A DNA stretch of 48,027 bases from Methylomonas rivi (GTDB lineage Bacteria; Pseudomonadota; Gammaproteobacteria; Methylococcales; Methylomonadaceae). The stretch spans positions 1 to 48,027 of the forward strand of contig NZ_JANIBK010000019.1 in the NCBI RefSeq assembly GCF_024505165.1, read 5' to 3'. Made by a program: the position numbers and the translations under genes. Below, piece after piece: positions 17,147 to 25,543 of this stretch (the stretch's first letter is position 1; the number at the start of each line of letters is the position of its first letter). The notes beneath the pieces are model-generated. The model had not been told where the DNA came from and did no database searches. It saw only the letters and a program-made list of their open reading frames with translations.

Positions 17147-17946
17147 CCACTATTAAACAATTGGCCGATCTTAAAGGTCGCCGGGCTCTAATAACCGGTG
17201 CGACCGGTTGTTTGGGGAGAGTGATGGCCGATACATTGGCAGAACTCGGCGCTGAGTTAGTTTTGGTTGACCGGCCGGGTTCCGATTTCGAAACGCTTGC
17301 TCAAAGATTAAGCAGGCAATGGGGTGTTCGCGTCGAACATCGTTTTTGCGATCTGGAACAGCAGACGCAGCGCGCCGAGTTGATAGCTTGGCTGAAAAAT
17401 AGCGGCGAAGGTTTGAATGTCCTGATCAATAATGCGGCCTTTGTAGGCACTTCGGAATTACAGGGTTGGGGGGTGCCTTTCGAACAACAAACCGTTGAGA
17501 CTTGGCGGCGGGCGGTGGAAGTCAATTTAACGGCTGCATTTGAGCTTTGCCAGGGGCTGTCCCCCCTTTTAAAGGCCGCGGAAGGGGCAAGTATCGTTAA
17601 TATTGCTTCGATCTACGGTCAATACGGTCCCGATTGGAGTTTGTACGCCGGCACCAGTATGAGTAACCCGGCAGCCTATGCGGCTTCCAAAGGCGGGTTG
17701 ATTCAGTTCACACGCTGGCTGGCGACGACTTTAGCGCCGCATGTGCGGGTCAATGCGATCTCTCCGGGGGGCATTCATAGAAACCAGCCCGAGGTTTTTG
17801 TCGAGCGTTACGCGGCACGAACCCCTTTGGGGAGAATGGCAACCGAGGACGATTTTAGAGGCGTTATTGCATTTCTGGCTAGCGATTTATCGCAGTATGT
17901 AACCGGGCAGAATCTGTCCGTGGATGGCGGCTGGGGCGTATGGTAA
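17143..17946 (+). CDS. ptmA: short-chain dehydrogenase, PtmA-like
   Basis: A classical SDR of 267 residues: ALITGATGCLGRVMADTLAELG (cofactor loop), NNAAFVG, VNIASIYGQYGPDWSLY and the catalytic YAASKGG, ending NAISPGGI, with TGQNLSVDGGWGVW at the C-terminus. Campylobacter ptmA (Cj1332) is a similar SDR immediately after legF/ptmB, and this gene has the same position. The exact substrate in precursor formation is not settled from sequence. Its stop at 17944 is the first in this run not overlapped by a following gene, so the coupled operon probably ends here. Confidence 0.78.
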   Translation: MTTIKQLADLKGRRALITGATGCLGRVMADTLAELGAELVLVDRPGSDFETLAQRLSRQWGVRVEHRFCDLEQQTQRAELIAWLKNSGEGLNVLINNAAFVGTSELQGWGVPFEQQTVETWRRAVEVNLTAAFELCQGLSPLLKAAEGASIVNIASIYGQYGPDWSLYAGTSMSNPAAYAASKGGLIQFTRWLATTLAPHVRVNAISPGGIHRNQPEVFVERYAARTPLGRMATEDDFRGVIAFLASDLSQYVTGQNLSVDGGWGVW

Positions 17947-18009
17947 ACATACAGTGACGATGTCTGAATTGTTCGATGAACTTTGTCTAAAAATGGGAGA
18001 AATCGGGGC

Positions 18010-18957
18010 GTGAATACCGATGTACGGATAGCTGATAGTCAGCAGCAGAATATAAAAAACACACTCGTGATAACCGGCGCGCCCAGATCAGGCACCAGTT
18101 TACTGGGTAAATTGATCAGCACTCTGGATGGTATCGACTACCACTTCGAGCCGCCCATGGTTTGGGTTTTGGCTTCCTTGTTGTCCATGAAAGCATTATC
18201 GCCGGACGTGGCTTCGGTTTTATTGAGACTGCATTTGCACGAGGACTTGCTGCTCGAGTCCGCGCACGGCAGAAAAGCCAATCTTCGCCCTGGAGACGAT
18301 AGTTTGGTGCTTAATTCCATGCACTGGCCCGAATTGCTGTCGCGCTGGCAAACTATTCGCAACCGCGATGATGCGATCCGTTACGTTTCGGAACGGCAAC
18401 TGAGGCTGGCGTTCAAAACCCCGAGCGTGATCGATGCGATCCCGTTTTTCGAGTCGGCGCTGCCCGAATGCAAGTTTATTATCATCATGCGGGATGGGCG
18501 GGATGTAGTAAAATCCATCCTTCAGAAGCGATGGTTCAGTGACGAAGGCATGAAAGATAATTATTGGCCTTATAAAGTGGTCGATGGCGTCAGTACCACG
18601 CATCTGGTCGAGGATTCGATGGTCGGCCAATGGGCGACGATGAACGAAGCAACCAGAGCTTGTTACTTATGGCGACGGGATGCGGAGTTTGCGCTTGAGG
18701 CAAAGAAGAGAGGGTTGGGAGATAGGCTGTATATGCTTTCGTATGAGGCGTTGCGACTGGATCCGACGGGGATGATGGAACAAATCGCAAAATTCCTGTC
18801 GACAACTACCACGGACCTGACCAAACTGAGTACGTTGTCGGTCAGGCCGATGGCCGAAAATCCGCTATCCGGCAAACGGTACGATTTTTTAAATGATGTG
18901 GATGTCGGCGAATTGAAAAAATTCAACGAACTGAATTCGGCGTGGGGATACGCTTGA
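18010..18957 (+). CDS. sulfotransferase (PAPS-dependent)
   Basis: About 315 residues. The PAPS 5'-phosphosulfate loop is ITGAPRSGTSLLGKLIS near the N-terminus, and the 3'-phosphate-binding motif is IIIMRDGRDVVKSIL near residue 160. Such enzymes sulfate carbohydrates or other acceptors in the cytoplasm. The GTG at 18010 is preceded by GGGAG at about ten bases and is preferred over TTG at 17983, which lacks a ribosome binding site. It starts about 60 bases after the leg operon and is separated by 146 bases from the next gene. A glycan acceptor is inferred from location only. Confidence 0.78.
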   Translation: MNTDVRIADSQQQNIKNTLVITGAPRSGTSLLGKLISTLDGIDYHFEPPMVWVLASLLSMKALSPDVASVLLRLHLHEDLLLESAHGRKANLRPGDDSLVLNSMHWPELLSRWQTIRNRDDAIRYVSERQLRLAFKTPSVIDAIPFFESALPECKFIIIMRDGRDVVKSILQKRWFSDEGMKDNYWPYKVVDGVSTTHLVEDSMVGQWATMNEATRACYLWRRDAEFALEAKKRGLGDRLYMLSYEALRLDPTGMMEQIAKFLSTTTTDLTKLSTLSVRPMAENPLSGKRYDFLNDVDVGELKKFNELNSAWGYA

Positions 18958-19103
18958 TTCAATCTGCAACCGTTCGCCAGTGCTGGGAAATTTGCCTAGA
19001 CCTTATTTCAACTTACTTTTAAGCCATTGCCGGCCGTATTGGGTGCGGTTCCGGGTGTGCGCCAATACAGCCCGCCGGATAAGAATAACTACAATATAAC
19101 ACC

Positions 19104-20861
19104 ATGAAAGTACTGATCTATGCACCTCATTCCGCTATTTGGGTGCACGCCTTTCCGGAAGCGTTGGTGGCCGAGGCTCTGGTTCAACAGGGGAACGACA
19201 TTGTGTATGTCGGCTGCGGCAGGCAGTTTAGTCGCTATTGTGTGGCAATGAGCGCCTTTGGGCTGACCTACGACTCGCCGGTACATGAAAAAGAAAATAT
19301 TTGCCGTAATTGCGAAAAAAACAAAGCTTTTTTGCGGTCGGAGTTCGGACTGAACGGCCCCGATATTGCCGGTGAATTGTCTGCGGAAGATACTCAACAC
19401 CTCGAGCAGGTACTGGAAACAGCCACGCCGGAAAACTATTTGAGTTTGACCTATTCTGGGATAGATGTCGGCAGGTTGGCTCTGTATGAGTTTCTGCTAA
19501 ATCATAAGAAGAACAATCTCGAAATCACCCCAGGCGAGTGGCCGGCCTATAAAGCGGCGTTGTGGAATAGTCTGTGTTCCGCGCTGGCGAGCATGAAAAT
19601 TATCCAGCGGGAGAAACCGGACGCCGTCATCACCTACAATTCTTTTTATTCCGTGAATCATGTTTGCTGCATTGCCGCGGACAATCACTCTGTTCCGCAT
19701 TATCTGCTGCATGCCGGCGCCAATATGGCGCACCGGATGGAGACGTTGACGTTATCCAAGGGGTACGCGTACAACTACATCACTCGCAATCCGGTTTGGG
19801 ATGTTTACAGGGCGCAACCGCGTTCTATCGAGAAGTTCGCTGTCGTGACGGATCACATGTTGGCTTTGTTTAAAGCGACCAGTGTGTTCGTCTATTCCGC
19901 CCCTAAAAGCCAAGAAAAAGTGGACTTGAGGCAAAAGTTTGGGATTAGTCCGCAACAGAAAGTTATAGTCGCGACGATGAGCAGTCACGACGAGCGGTTT
20001 GCGGCAGTCACCATCGGTGTGATGCCCAAGGACGGAACATTGGTTTTTCCCGAGCAAATCGACTGGATCAGAGCGCTTACATCGTTCGTTGCCGGTAGAC
20101 AAGATTTGTTTTTGCTTATACGGGTGCATCCGCGGGAATTTCCAAACAAAAGGGAGTCGGTCACCTCCGAGTATGCGAGCAAATTACAAAACTTGTTGGT
20201 CGACCTGCCGGAGAATGTCAAAGTAAACTGGCCTGGCGACGATATTTCTCTGTATGACTTGGCGGACATTGCCGGCGTGTTTCTAAATTCCCGTTCCACT
20301 ACCGGTCTGGAAATGAGCATGCTCGGCCTGCCGGTGGTCGTCTATTCGCCCGACCAGCTTTATTCGTATCCGCCTGATTTAAATTATACGGCGGATACGC
20401 TGGAAGACTATTTTCTGCAGATTGACCGGGCCTTAACCCATGGTTGGGATATCGAGTTCGCTAGGATGGCGTTTAGATGGGGGGTGTTTCAATATTGTCA
20501 CGCTGTATTTGATATCTCAGAAAGTTACGGAAAAGAACTGGGACGTAGCCTTAATCTCATGCAACGGGCAATAAATAAAATGACCAGAAACTTGATTCCG
20601 TTATTTGAGCAGCGAAAAGATGCCAGGTGCCGGGCAGAAAGTCTGAAGGATGCTAAATTAATCAGCGACTTTCTAAAAAGCGGAAAATCGAGTGTTGTTG
20701 AAGTGCGTCCTGAAGTTTTAAGCGAGTCCTCGCTTGATCAGGAAACGGCGGCGCTTAGGCATGAATTCGGCAGGATTTTTGCGGTATTATACCCGGGAAA
20801 AACTCAGCCTTTGCCCGGCTCTTTGCAGGCGAAAATGCAGGCGTTCATAAACGGTGATTAG
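19104..20861 (+). CDS. GT-B-like capsule/surface polysaccharide protein with CxxC motif
   Basis: This 585-residue soluble protein is not assigned to a named family with certainty. It opens MKVLIYAPHSAIWVHAFPEA, as GT-B proteins do. It carries a CRNC pair near residue 67, HYLLHAGANMAHRM, an IRVHPREFP motif near residue 335 and NSRSTTGLEMSMLGLPVVVYS near 395. The last two resemble the donor-binding half of capsule Kdo transferases and 2-epimerases. A glycosyltransferase adding a nonulosonic acid or Kdo-like sugar is plausible (inference). The C-terminal ~120 residues are helical and unassigned. ATG 19104; no overlap with its neighbours. Confidence 0.6.
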   Translation: MKVLIYAPHSAIWVHAFPEALVAEALVQQGNDIVYVGCGRQFSRYCVAMSAFGLTYDSPVHEKENICRNCEKNKAFLRSEFGLNGPDIAGELSAEDTQHLEQVLETATPENYLSLTYSGIDVGRLALYEFLLNHKKNNLEITPGEWPAYKAALWNSLCSALASMKIIQREKPDAVITYNSFYSVNHVCCIAADNHSVPHYLLHAGANMAHRMETLTLSKGYAYNYITRNPVWDVYRAQPRSIEKFAVVTDHMLALFKATSVFVYSAPKSQEKVDLRQKFGISPQQKVIVATMSSHDERFAAVTIGVMPKDGTLVFPEQIDWIRALTSFVAGRQDLFLLIRVHPREFPNKRESVTSEYASKLQNLLVDLPENVKVNWPGDDISLYDLADIAGVFLNSRSTTGLEMSMLGLPVVVYSPDQLYSYPPDLNYTADTLEDYFLQIDRALTHGWDIEFARMAFRWGVFQYCHAVFDISESYGKELGRSLNLMQRAINKMTRNLIPLFEQRKDARCRAESLKDAKLISDFLKSGKSSVVEVRPEVLSESSLDQETAALRHEFGRIFAVLYPGKTQPLPGSLQAKMQAFINGD

Positions 20862-21098
20862 CGCGTAAGGTGAATATGCCGCACATAGTTACGTGCCAGC
20901 ATTTATAGGGATTTGGCGCTCGAGTATCGTTTGTTATTTTTCGTAAGAATGTGAGTTGTAATATATTAATTTTGGTTTTAAAGAATGCCTATTGAAATAT
21001 ATTTCCGCTGCATTTTTCTTGCAAAACTTAAGTGCGGTTAAAGAATTGCAATATATCGTTTTAATAAAACAATATATTGCTTTGATGTTTACTTACCC
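20862..21098. other. A+T-rich intergenic region with strong inverted repeat
   Basis: These 237 bases hold no convincing gene. They become markedly A+T-rich toward the right end and contain the inverted repeat at 21048-21080, just before the FkbM gene. A promoter is expected here because the upstream gene is not coupled to the next, but no clear -35/-10 pair was identified. Confidence 0.5.
21048..21080. repeat. 33-nt near-perfect inverted repeat
   Basis: The arms GCAATATATCGTTTTA and TAAAACAATATATTGC flank a single central A. Fifteen of sixteen positions pair; the only mismatch is C against A. The repeat ends 18 bases before the ATG of the FkbM methyltransferase. It may be an operator, an attenuator-like hairpin or a weak terminator followed by TTTGATGTTT. 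Which of these is not decidable from sequence. Confidence 0.75.
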
Positions 21099-21836
21099 AT
21101 GAATATAAAATTAATAATATTAAAGTTTCTTCCGCCGAGCTTCAGAGCGTTTCTGAGATGGGTACGCGCTAAACTGTTCGATATATACGTTGTGAAAGCC
21201 TATTCTCAAGAAGGTGAGGATCTAGTCATGCAACGGATATTTGCCGGCAAGACGGATGGTTTTTATGTGGATGTAGGTGCGCATCACCCTCGGCGATTCT
21301 CGAATACCTATCTCTTCTATCGTCAAGGGTGGCGAGGGATAAACGTTGAACCCAATCCGGACTTTGCGGCCGATTTTATGCGGGAAAGAAAGCGAGATAT
21401 CAATCTTCAGCTGGGCGTGTCCGATTGCAGAGGGACGCTGACCTATTATCAATTCAATGATCCTGCCCTTAACTCATTCGACAGGGAATTAACTGAAGCA
21501 AGGCTTGTGAATACCTCCTATAAACTATTAGGCACACAGGAAATTTCTGTTGAAAGATTGGAACGTATTCTGGAACAACACGTGCCGAGCGGCGTCAAGA
21601 TCGACTTCTTGTCGATTGATGTTGAGGGGCTGGATATGGCCGTTCTCAGGTCGAACAATTGGAGTCTGTACAGGCCGCGCTATGTTTTAGCCGAGTCTCT
21701 GGAAACGTCGTTAGAAGACGCGTTGCAGGGGGAGGTCTATGCTTTTATGAAAACCCAGGGCTATAAATTATTCGGCAAAACATTAAATACTCTAATTTTT
21801 CAAGAAGACAATGGTGACGCGGGGCCAAAGGCATGA
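21099..21836 (+). CDS. FkbM-family methyltransferase
   Basis: This 245-residue protein has YSQEGEDLVMQRIFAGKTDG, the SAM-binding GFYVDVGAHHPRRFSNTYLF, INVEPNPD, and FLSIDVEGLDMAVLRS, all typical of the FkbM domain. It would O-methylate a sugar or related acceptor. The N-terminus (LPPSFRAFLRWVRAKLFD) is basic and amphipathic. ATG 21099 lacks a clear Shine-Dalgarno sequence and sits just after the inverted repeat. Its stop overlaps the next ATG, starting a new coupled run (21099-25495). Confidence 0.82.
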   Translation: MNIKLIILKFLPPSFRAFLRWVRAKLFDIYVVKAYSQEGEDLVMQRIFAGKTDGFYVDVGAHHPRRFSNTYLFYRQGWRGINVEPNPDFAADFMRERKRDINLQLGVSDCRGTLTYYQFNDPALNSFDRELTEARLVNTSYKLLGTQEISVERLERILEQHVPSGVKIDFLSIDVEGLDMAVLRSNNWSLYRPRYVLAESLETSLEDALQGEVYAFMKTQGYKLFGKTLNTLIFQEDNGDAGPKA

Positions 21837-22729
21837 ATTGTGCCCCGATTGCATTGTTCGTATACAACCGGCTCGAGCATACCCGGCGTACTGTTAAAGC
21901 ATTGCAACAAAACAGTCTGGTGGAACAGAGCGAACTGTTTATATTTTCCGACGCGCCCAAGCATTCGGCACAAGCTGAAAACGTGCGCGAGGTTCGGGAA
22001 TATATTCGGCAGCTTGACGGTTTTAAATCGGTTACTGTTATCGAACGCGCAACCAATTTGGGCTTGGCGCGATCCATCATTGATGGCGTTACGGCTGTCG
22101 TCGCAAAATACGGCCACATCATCGTGCTCGAGGACGACATGCTGACCTCCGAACATTTTTTAACTTATATGAACGAGGCGCTGGAGGTATATGAGGCGGA
22201 TGACAGGGTTATCAGCATACACGGCTATACCTATCCTGTCAGCCGCCCCATGCCGGAAGCGTTTTTTCTGGTGGGGGCCGATTGTTGGGGATGGGCAACC
22301 TGGAGCCGAGGCTGGGCGTGTTTTAATCCCGATGGTCAATATTTATTGGATGAATTGAAGCGCCGTAACTTGCTGGCTGCCTTTGATTTCAACGGTGCGT
22401 ATCCCTACTCAAAAATGCTGGAAGGGCAGATTAACGGCACTAACGATTCTTGGGCTATCCGTTGGTACGCATCGGCCTTTTTGGCGGAAAAATTAACCTT
22501 ATACCCCGGCAGGAGCCTGATTCATAATATAGGCAATGACGCCAGCGGCACGCATTGCGATGAAACGAATGTATTCAATACGAATTTAAGCGCTACGCCG
22601 ATAGACCTTGGGAATATCGAGATAATGCCTTCTTCTTTGGGGTGTAAGGCTTTTGAAGATTTCTTTCGTCAAACGCAAGGCGGTTGGCGCGCAAAAATGA
22701 AACGATACATTCAAATACTTTTTAAGTGA
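21833..22729 (+). CDS. GT2-like (GT-A) glycosyltransferase
   Basis: A GT-A-fold protein of 298 residues. It begins PIALFVYNRLEHTRRTVKAL, and has NLGLARSIIDGV, HIIVLEDDMLTSEHFLTYMN with the acidic EDD metal site, and GADCWGWATWSRGW. This combination is common in sugar transferases of O-antigen and S-layer glycan loci. ATG 21833 forms an ATGA overlap with the FkbM gene; its stop forms a GTGA with the following methyltransferase. Donor and acceptor unknown. Confidence 0.8.
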   Translation: MNCAPIALFVYNRLEHTRRTVKALQQNSLVEQSELFIFSDAPKHSAQAENVREVREYIRQLDGFKSVTVIERATNLGLARSIIDGVTAVVAKYGHIIVLEDDMLTSEHFLTYMNEALEVYEADDRVISIHGYTYPVSRPMPEAFFLVGADCWGWATWSRGWACFNPDGQYLLDELKRRNLLAAFDFNGAYPYSKMLEGQINGTNDSWAIRWYASAFLAEKLTLYPGRSLIHNIGNDASGTHCDETNVFNTNLSATPIDLGNIEIMPSSLGCKAFEDFFRQTQGGWRAKMKRYIQILFK

Positions 22730-23559
22730 ATGAAAACATGAGTGGTTTGCGTGACTGGGCCAAAGACTGCCTGCCTCCCGTTTTATTGCGTGGCTTAAGG
22801 CAATTGCGTGGAGGTGGCATCGTTTTTAAAGGTGACTACCCGGATTGGGAAAGTGCCGCCGCGCAATGCTCCGGTTACGATAAAGATATAATACTGGACA
22901 AGGTTTTGGACGCCACGCGTAGGGTAAAGCGTGGCGAAGCGGCCTTCGAACGCGACTCGGTGGTCTTTGATGAATTCGAGTACGCATGGCCGGTTATCGC
23001 CGGATTGATGTGGGCGGCCGCGCGGAACGCCGGTAGCTTGAATGTTTTGGATTTTGGCGGGGCATTGGGCAGCAGTTATTTCCAGAATCGCAGATTTCTG
23101 GATAAATTGCTCGATTTTAACTGGAATGTCATTGAACAGCCGCACTTTGTTCAGACAGGTAAATCGCATATCCAAGATGAGCGGCTCAGGTTTTACTTTA
23201 CTATTGCGGAATGTCTTACGGAAAATCGTCCGAATGCAGTTTTGCTTTCAAGTGTTTTGCAGTACCTGGAGGACCCGGCAACGATAATTAAGGAACTTAA
23301 GGCCGTAAATCCATCCGTCGTCATTTTAGATAGAACGATTGTGAATCAATCGGCCGAACATAAAAATTACATTCAAACTGTGCCTGCTAGCATTTATTCC
23401 GCAAGCTATCCTTGTCGTTCGCTTGCGGAATCCAAATTGATTGAATATTTCTATCCCGAATACCAGCTAGAGTCGTCTTTTCCTAGTCTAAGTTTTCCCG
23501 CTTTGGAAAAAATTGATTCAATGTTTAAAGGTTTTCTGTTTACCAAGGTTAATGAGTGA
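22726..23559 (+). CDS. TIGR04325-family methyltransferase
   Basis: This 277-residue protein contains FKGDYPDWESAAAQCSGYD near residue 33, the SAM loop NVLDFGGALGSSYFQNR near 105, WNVIEQPHFV, and VLLSSVLQYLEDP near 170. These are the marks of the TIGR04325/LIC12133 methyltransferase family found in glycan loci. GTG 22726 overlaps the previous stop; ATG 22738 is an alternative only four codons in. GTGA coupling to the next gene. Substrate unknown. Confidence 0.78.
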   Translation: MNENMSGLRDWAKDCLPPVLLRGLRQLRGGGIVFKGDYPDWESAAAQCSGYDKDIILDKVLDATRRVKRGEAAFERDSVVFDEFEYAWPVIAGLMWAAARNAGSLNVLDFGGALGSSYFQNRRFLDKLLDFNWNVIEQPHFVQTGKSHIQDERLRFYFTIAECLTENRPNAVLLSSVLQYLEDPATIIKELKAVNPSVVILDRTIVNQSAEHKNYIQTVPASIYSASYPCRSLAESKLIEYFYPEYQLESSFPSLSFPALEKIDSMFKGFLFTKVNE

Positions 23560-24512
23560 AATCAATTTTATCCGAAGTTTTTGAACATCCCGCGCTTCAA
23601 AACAAACCGCCCGTTTTAATTGATGTCGGGGCCTCGGGAGCACTTCCTGAGCAGTGGAAGCTGATTGCACCGTACTCGATTTGCGTGGCATTTGACGCCG
23701 ATACAAGGGATTTCAATGTCACTGAATCCGATGCGGGTGGCTACAAAAAGCTTTATTCGCTGAACCGGTTGGTTGCTGAAAAATCCGCCGATGAGGTCCC
23801 TTTTTATTTAACACGCTCTCCCTATTGTTCAAGTTCGTTGCACCCCGACAACGCCGCGCTTAAACCGTGGGCTTTTAGCGGCTTGTTCGAGGTTGACAGG
23901 GTGGTCGCCATGCCGGCGGTTGATCTGGTTGAGGCATTGGGAGCGATTGGGATTGACTATTTGGATTGGTATAAATCGGACTCGCAGGGAACGGATCTGC
24001 GTATTTTTAAGGCGTTACCGGCCAGTACCCTATCGAAGGTGATAGCAGCGGAATTCGAACCGGGAATCATTGATGCCTATTTAGGCGAGGATAAATTGCA
24101 TCAGCTTATGGCCCATATGGATTCCGAATCGTTTTGGATAAGTCAGATGCAGATCAAAGGGACGCAACGAATCGATCAGGAGGATTTGGCTGAGCTTAAC
24201 GGTTTGCAACGGCGATACATCGGCGCGTTTCTAAAGACGGCCCCGGGATGGTGCGAGATATCGTATTTTAATAAATTTGATGCCGGCACCATGGGGTTAC
24301 GCGAGTATTTACTCGGTTGGGTATTTTCATCCATTTACCAAGAGTACGGTTTTGCGTTGCATTTGGCAAAAGAAGGAAAGGCAAAATTTAATGAACCATT
24401 ATTTGATGAAATGGAAGTGATTTCGAAAAAAGCTTTGACAGGCGGCTATTTCAAGCTTGCTGTGCGAGCATTTGATAAGCTTGTAGGGTTGATGGCTGGT
24501 TTTAGTAAATGA
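23556..24512 (+). CDS. FkbM-like methyltransferase
   Basis: This 318-residue protein begins with a SAM-type motif PVLIDVGASGALPEQWKL, followed by CVAFDADTRDF, a loop with SPYCSSSLHPDN, and YLDWYKSDSQGTDLRIFKAL in place of the canonical KxDIEG strand of FkbM. AAEFEPGIIDAY follows. It is longer than ordinary FkbM proteins, and the last ~80 residues are extra. It fits the divergent FkbM branch adjacent to sugar epimerases in surface loci. GTG 23556 and ATGA 24509 couple it on both sides. The acceptor is unknown. Confidence 0.65.
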   Translation: MKSILSEVFEHPALQNKPPVLIDVGASGALPEQWKLIAPYSICVAFDADTRDFNVTESDAGGYKKLYSLNRLVAEKSADEVPFYLTRSPYCSSSLHPDNAALKPWAFSGLFEVDRVVAMPAVDLVEALGAIGIDYLDWYKSDSQGTDLRIFKALPASTLSKVIAAEFEPGIIDAYLGEDKLHQLMAHMDSESFWISQMQIKGTQRIDQEDLAELNGLQRRYIGAFLKTAPGWCEISYFNKFDAGTMGLREYLLGWVFSSIYQEYGFALHLAKEGKAKFNEPLFDEMEVISKKALTGGYFKLAVRAFDKLVGLMAGFSK

Positions 24513-25495
24513 AGACCTATCACGGAAAACAGATACTGATTACCGGCGGGCTTGGCTTTATCGGATCCAATCTAGCCAGGGCCTTGGTTGGGCAGGGCGC
24601 CCATGTTACTTTAGTCGACAGCCTGATTCCGCAATATGGCGGAAATCCATTTAATATTGACGGCTTTGCGGATCGGCTTACGGTTAATGTCTGCGATGTG
24701 CGCGATCCGTTCGCCATGGCCTATTTGCTTCAAGGCAAGGATTATTTATTCAACTTGGCCGGGCAAACCAGCCATATGGATTCGATGACCGACCCGAAAA
24801 CCGATCTGGACATCAATGCAAATGCGCAACTTTCTATATTGGAAGCCTGCCGTGAGTCCAATCCCGGCATCAAGATAGTGTTTGCCAGCACCCGCCAGCT
24901 GTACGGTAAACCCGATTATTTGCCTGTGGACGAGAAACATCCCATTCGGCCGGTGGATGTCAACGGCATAAACAAGCTTGCCGGAGAATGGTATCACCTG
25001 CTGTATAACAATGTTTACGGTATTCGCGCTTGCGCCTTGCGGCTGACGAATACATACGGGCCCGGTATGCGTGTGAAAGATGCCCGCCAGACGTTTTTAG
25101 GCATTTGGGTGCGGCTTCTGATCGAAAATCAGCCGATTAAGGTTTTTGGCGATGGTTTGCAACTGCGGGATTTCAACTATGTCGATGATTGCGTGGAAGC
25201 GCTGCTGCTTGCGGGCGCCAGTAACGAAGCCAACGGTAAGGTTTATAATCTCGGCAGCAGCGAAGTAATAGGACTCAAGGATTTGGCTGACATGATGGTC
25301 AGCCTTGGCCATGGCGGGCGTTTTGAGTTGGTTCCCTTTCCACCCGAGCGCAAGGCTATCGATATCGGCGACTACTATAGCGATTTTTCCCTGATTTCAA
25401 ACGAATTGGGTTGGACGCCCAAGGTCGGTTTGCGGGAAGGCTTGCAAAAGACAATGGCCTATTATTTGGCTCATCATGCGCACTATTGGGATTAA
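24509..25495 (+). CDS. NAD-dependent sugar epimerase/dehydratase with altered catalytic motif
   Basis: This 328-residue extended SDR has ILITGGLGFIGSNLARALV, NLAGQTSHMDSM, FASTRQLYGKPDYLPVDE and LRLTNTYGPGMR. Where most family members read YxxxK, this one reads NGINK: Asn152 replaces the catalytic Tyr, with Lys156 retained. RQLYG likewise replaces the usual SSVYG. I recall related annotated epimerases sharing the DVNGINK segment, so this may be a subfamily trait rather than damage. It probably acts on an NDP-sugar for the aminotransferase encoded next. Last gene of the 21099-25495 coupled run. Confidence 0.78.
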   Translation: MKTYHGKQILITGGLGFIGSNLARALVGQGAHVTLVDSLIPQYGGNPFNIDGFADRLTVNVCDVRDPFAMAYLLQGKDYLFNLAGQTSHMDSMTDPKTDLDINANAQLSILEACRESNPGIKIVFASTRQLYGKPDYLPVDEKHPIRPVDVNGINKLAGEWYHLLYNNVYGIRACALRLTNTYGPGMRVKDARQTFLGIWVRLLIENQPIKVFGDGLQLRDFNYVDDCVEALLLAGASNEANGKVYNLGSSEVIGLKDLADMMVSLGHGGRFELVPFPPERKAIDIGDYYSDFSLISNELGWTPKVGLREGLQKTMAYYLAHHAHYWD

Positions 25496-25543
25496 TCCGA
25501 ATTACGTTTCCGCTGACCATTTACCAAGCCTTTAGGAATGCGC

